This document shows positions 48,901 to 54,900 of a stretch of DNA of 64,000 nt, piece by piece (position 1 is the first letter of the stretch; every line of letters starts with the position of its first letter). The translations under genes were made by a program, and so were the position numbers. The stretch comes from Chiridota heheva (lineage: Eukaryota > Echinodermata > Holothuroidea > Apodida > Chiridotidae), in contig JAIGNY010003313.1 in assembly GCA_020152595.1 (NCBI GenBank), forward strand, positions 223,501 to 287,500. Direction: 5' to 3'. The notes below the pieces were generated by a model, which was given only the letters and a program-made list of their open reading frames with translations, was not told the DNA's origin and made no database searches.

Positions 48901-51900
48901 TCTGATATGTATGATTGTAGCTAAAATCCCAGAGCTTCTTTACCAAGATATTGAGCCTTAAGGGGGCCCCTGGACTCCACGCTGAAAAGATCAGCGCTTC
49001 GCGCATGCATTAATGTGCTTCTCAACAAATCTGGCACCCTGCCTCTTTTTAAATCAAGCTAGGGGTCTTGATGGAAGCATCTATTAAACAATTTACATCT
49101 TAAACTTGGGGCAAATCCATCATTCCAACATTTCAGACAATTTCTCTAAAATATCATTTTATTAAGCATATGTTACACATGGACTGACTGCAATCTACTT
49201 CAAACTATGGCAGTCAGATGATTATGTGTGGTAGAAAGAAGGTCATAGAGTTTGGCACCAGACTTCAATGAAGCTGTATGCCCTTTCAAAGACCACATGG
49301 CATGATATATGGTATCAATCTGATTGTGAAATGAATTATATATGCTTATATTATGCTTATATTATGCTTATGCTTGAGATATTAAAGTCAAGAAATTACA
49401 TGCTTGTCTTATAAAAACTTCAAATAGGCCCTCAAACTCTTTGTATGATGGGCAATTGTCAACATGGTCCCCCCCCCCCCCTCCTATTTCAAACCGGTAT
49501 ATGTAGCCCTGCTAAATTTATACATTATAACACATTTGTTGCAACAAAACTGATGTAAGTATACTGTTGAAGAGTAATACTGTTTATACATTTTAATTGA
49601 AAATTGATCTTACGTTTGTACCTGAACTTTCTTCAAAAGGTAAATCATAGTTGCTTTACTAGATTCTGTTTTTACTTTCCTGACCAATCCAATAATTGTT
49701 AGCTTGAAAATTGCAGTAAAATGTGCAATGATTGCTGAAGAATGTCAGGATGTGACTATGCAACTTGTGATTTCAGCTATGCCTGCACAAATGAAGCATA
49801 TCTCCTTGACGATATAAGAGTTTCAAATTCTTTCTTCACCAATTTCTTTTTATGTTCTCCGAAGATGAACTTGCTTGACCTCTGAACTTTCCTTAACTTA
49901 CTTCTTTCAAGCTGTTCCGTTATTGGTCTTATTGTTTCACTTTGACCCCCGGCCAGTAATATTCAACCTGTGGCAATCATGATCTATTTTGAAAAAGTAT
50001 TAGAGTACTTTCTGAAGATAGACTTCCTACAAATAGTTGTCTACTGTTCCTTATAATATTTTCATGAAAATGCACTATACGAATGGAAACCAATTAATAT
50101 GAATTATTTCCTGTAGAGATATTTGCAACTATATAACCACGAGATTAGGTGCTTTCTTCTCAGTTTGTACATGAATTTTAGTCTTCACTTTTGATATGTA
50201 CTAAGTCTCCAATTATCAAAAAGCAAACTTCCTTGTGTGTTTTATAGAATAGTAGACATTTATCTTGAATTACTTTCTTCAGGTTCAGCAATAACTGAGC
50301 TGTTCTGTACGGGCAAAAATTGATTGTATTAGTTTGATTCAGTTTCAAGAAACATTTGTAAGAGGTCAATTTATTCCTAATAATTGTTATTAAACCAAAT
50401 GGTCCTGATATGTAGTTTTATTCACATATATGCATTATGCAATATGGAATAGCTATTTGAGCAAAGACAATTACAGATTTGCACATTTTTCTGATTAACT
50501 AAGCCTGGAGATTAAACACAAAAAATACTTTCCTGATATTGAAGAAATGTGCATGTCACTGAGCCAATAAGGACATATACGCTCAAAGTGGACCCTCAAA
50601 ATCTGGGCGTCTTCGCTATGGCATTAGAGACCCCCTTCCCAATACTCACAACACTAATCCACACTGTTCAAATACAATACGAGCCAAACAGTAGAGATAT
50701 CATGTGATGAATTACAAATAGTGCCCGGCACACTCTCCTACTGATGTACAGTAAGGTATTTCTGATATGACACTTTAATTTTACAGAAATTTCAGACTAG
50801 GCTTAAATTATAACCCTTTCTTGGAGCAACTTTACCACTTCACAGATTTGGTACATGGGCATTGCCATGAGGTTAGCAAGAGGAAGCAGTCTCCTTTTAA
50901 AGTGAAGCAGTCCCCCTTGTCATACTAGGGACTTGCGCCCAACATAAATATTTCATCATTCTATGGACCTTAGAGTTATATGGCCTCAATTAACCAAAAT
51001 ATGTGCTTACATTTTGAAATGAAGTAACCACGATGTACGGAGAGTGCCGTCACGAGGGGGAGGACTGCGGGGACGAGTCACTGGCATAGTAATTTTTGTA
51101 TAATTGAGAGGAATTTTCAATTGTGCAGCTTCTACCTATAGTTTTGTTTGTATGTCTCTTGTGTGCCCCTCCCCCTCCCTTAAGTCAGTGAAGGATGGCA
51201 ATGGCCCTGACAGTGTTAAGTTTTGGACAGGAAAGGATCATTGTGCCTTCCATTTCCAATAAAACCTCCAGAAACTGGCATTGCCCCACCTTGGGGTTGG
51301 TTGTTCTGAGTTTCCACTCGCGGGAGGATAAACAAGCAAACACTTTTCTCACAAGTTTATCATTGCATCAGACAAACAGCTATTGTATTATGATCTTGTG
51401 CCTTTGGGATGGGGGCAGAATGGGCATATGGTCCAGATTCAGGGATCGCAAAGAGAGGGGGCTTTAGCTCCCCCTCCCACTTTTTTGCTAGGCCAAAATA
51501 ACAAAAATGATAATATGGCCTGAGAGGATTTCAGCTTAGGTAAAATTAAGAATCTGAGATTCTTTTCATGGATCGCAACATTAAGTGTTGAAGTCTATAT
51601 AGATTAACCACACTCAATTAACCTAGCTCCCCATCAGATTTCTTGCTACTCCTGGTTAAAGTTGTCTGTAATTTATTCTAAATAATAAAAGATTCATAGT
51701 CTGTATGCAGGTCATAGACTTCTGAATCTCTTTTGGTTTAATCTAAGACTAATTATGAAGTCTTTTGATAAAACTTGCACCATAAAACTGTTTGTTATTT
51801 GTGCATTTCTATACTTTGGAAGTCATGCATGCAATAGACACAGTCCAAAGGTTTATATCATGAAAATACTGCTTTCAACTTGTAATAAAACAACTGCACA

Positions 51901-54900
51901 CCATTCAAGAGGAAGTTGAAAATAACGAGTGACAGAATAGGTACTATTTTCTGATATCGTTTGTATGCATATGTCATTAAATTAAACTAAGGTTAAACCT
52001 GTGGAATTGTTATAACAAAATTATGTATACATCATGGTATGTATAACAGAAAGGGGGAGGGTTTTATGGTCAGATTCAAAATAGCAATCTGCTTGGAGGC
52101 TCAAAAATCTTAGCTATTGAAGTGTAATTTCCACACCTTTTCCCTTATTCAATTTTTTTTTAGGGGATTAGACCCAACCAAGCCCCCCACCCCCCTCCCC
52201 ATCGCTACACTTAATTACCAATGATACCCATAAACACATTCAAAAAGGGGTTTGTCTCTAAATTCCTTTGATTGAAAATTTTAATCTTTCCACTGACTGA
52301 ACTTTTTTTAAATCTATTAGATTATTTGTTCAAATCTTATAAATTCAAATAACATTGGGAGAAATAAATAGTCCAGTTTCGATTTGTATTTTTCAGTTAG
52401 TAAAAGATTGAAAAGCATTTTATCATTGTCAATCAGAACCGAATATGTACGTTTCTCAAATTTTCTGGGTCCAATCAGCACGCCGCACCATGTTCCATTT
52501 ACTACTATACGTAATCTGGCAATGGAAAATATAACGAGTATGAAAAATGGCGACCTACGCTACAACAGACTGGCAGAACGGGATATTTTCCAGAGGAAAT
52601 TTGAACATTTTATGAAGATGACAAGCTGGAGGAACAATTTGTAGGTGATCACGCCAATAGTCAAGCTGGGGAAAGGTACAAACAGAGGCTGGAGTGACAG
52701 AACAAGTGATGATCGACATGCAGCGTCCTACTTCAGTCTTCAAACTGCAGATCTGTGTTGTCATGGCGTTGTTTGTGTGTACAGTGTATGCGGCAGGCCT
52801 AGTGGTGATCCATATTGTGTACGCCTTCGTGTAGGTAACATTGCAGTATGTAGCCTACTGTGTGCATTATTTGAAAAATGCTGAGGTTTAAATAATAATA
52901 TTTGCATGTTTGACTGGAAATTATCATGTACACCAATGTAAGTTTCAAGTTTTAGATTTCATTCAGTGTTAACTTGTAACAGTAGAAAGTGAAGAGAAAA
53001 TTGAAGAAAAAACCCTCTTTATAAAGTGTTTTAGGATTTGAACGGAATTTGCAGTTTTTGTCATCTATTTTTTTGTTTGTCCAAGGCATCGGTGTATCTA
53101 AGATTGCTAACTTGGGTAATAAATCTATTAGATTGAGATTAATATGGAATGTACAGTCTAAAATACTGAATCTTTTCGCCTGTCTGGAGATTTTATGTTG
53201 CAGTCTTACAAGGTTGATTTATCAGTCTATTTAACTGAAATTTTCACTCTTTCTTTGGAGTGAAAATTTGCAGTCTTTTCTAGGAGTGACTTTCAATCTT
53301 TCAGGCTGGTCTCTAATTCCAGACGTTGAAGAGTGAATATTCAATCTATTAGATTGAATTTTCAATCCTTGAGATTTAATATTCCAGTCTTTTACAAGAT
53401 TGATTTATCAGTCTATTAGATTGAAATTTTCACTCTTTCTTTGGAGTGAAAATTTTCAGTCTTTCCTAAAAATGACCTTCAATCTATGTGGTTGGTCCTA
53501 ATTCCAGATGTTGAAAGACTGAAAATTTAATCTATTAGATTGAATTTTTAATCTACCATTTTAGAGAGTGAAATGCACAAACTTCATGGACCTTGGCCCT
53601 TCCTCTTGGTTATAGTGCTGATACGCTAGCAAAATAAACAAAAATCAATCCCCCCCTCCTCCCCCACAATATAGAAAATATGCAATATTTGTTATCTACC
53701 ATTACCTCCTCCCCTGCTCACCCCTAATGACAACATTGAAAATGAAACGAAACACCTAAATCTAATCATTTTCTGTCATGTTTTAGGAAATAAAAGCAAA
53801 TTCAAATTAGATCAATTAAAATTTTACACCCTTAACGCCCCTTATGTTAGAGATTTTTCTTCCTAAACTTGATGGTTTGCCCCCTGTGGATACTCAAGCT
53901 GTCAAGTTGAATACACCAATAACTCTGGCCAGTGTACCCCGGTGCATTCCAAAATGGATCTTTAAAGCACACAAAGGGCAGGGAATTGGAATGATGTAGC
54001 CTCTCATGGGAGGGGGGAGGAAGGCAGGGGAAAAGCTGCCAAATTCCTTGTTTCAAGCAGAATAATACACTTTACAATTGTGTTTTCATTAAACATTGCT
54101 GCTGCGCTAAATCAGGAAACCTTTGATTTTCAGGATTTCCTTTATTTCTCGGAAAAATTATCTTTAAATTTGAACATGTTGCCAAATCGCCCCCTTAGTT
54201 CCTCCTCCCCCAGATTCAAGCATCTTCCGGTGCCTCTGGCTACGGAGGTCCATATGGAATCCTTGAGGAACTTATCTAAAACCCATCCAATCTCTAAGTA
54301 GGGAGCTGTCATGACAGCCCTCTGCTTTCAGGGAGCTGTCATGACAGCTTCCTGCTCTCAGGGAGCTGTCATGACAGCTCTCAGGGAGCTGTCATGACAG
54401 CTCCCTGCTCTGCGAAAAGGTTCTTAAAGTTCCATACAGAACTTACTTTGCCATAAATTTGGAAAAAATGAAGGAAAATAGTTACTAATTCTTAGGATAT
54501 ATTCCAACGAAAGTATTCTTTCTTATAGTTTGCTTCTTATTCCACTTGATTCTTTGGTACGTAATTTGACATACAAAGAAAAGAAAATTTGATGGTTTGA
54601 CCATCTAAACATACTTGTCAGCATAGGCATAGGAACATATTCTTCTTTATTGGGGGAGAGGGGGGCACAAAGATATGCTACAACACTATTTAATGGTAAA
54701 AAATTGACTAAGTAGGGGCACACTGTGTAGATCACTGCAACATTGGGGGTATGTGCCCCTTGTGCCCCTCCCTGTTCCTACGCCTATGCTTGAGGCCTTT
54801 TTACATCGTACCTTCTTACCACCTTACGTCACAAATTTACTTCCTATCCAGTTAAACCAGGGAGTCATTAGCAGTTCCCTGGTTAAACAGAGGAACCCTT

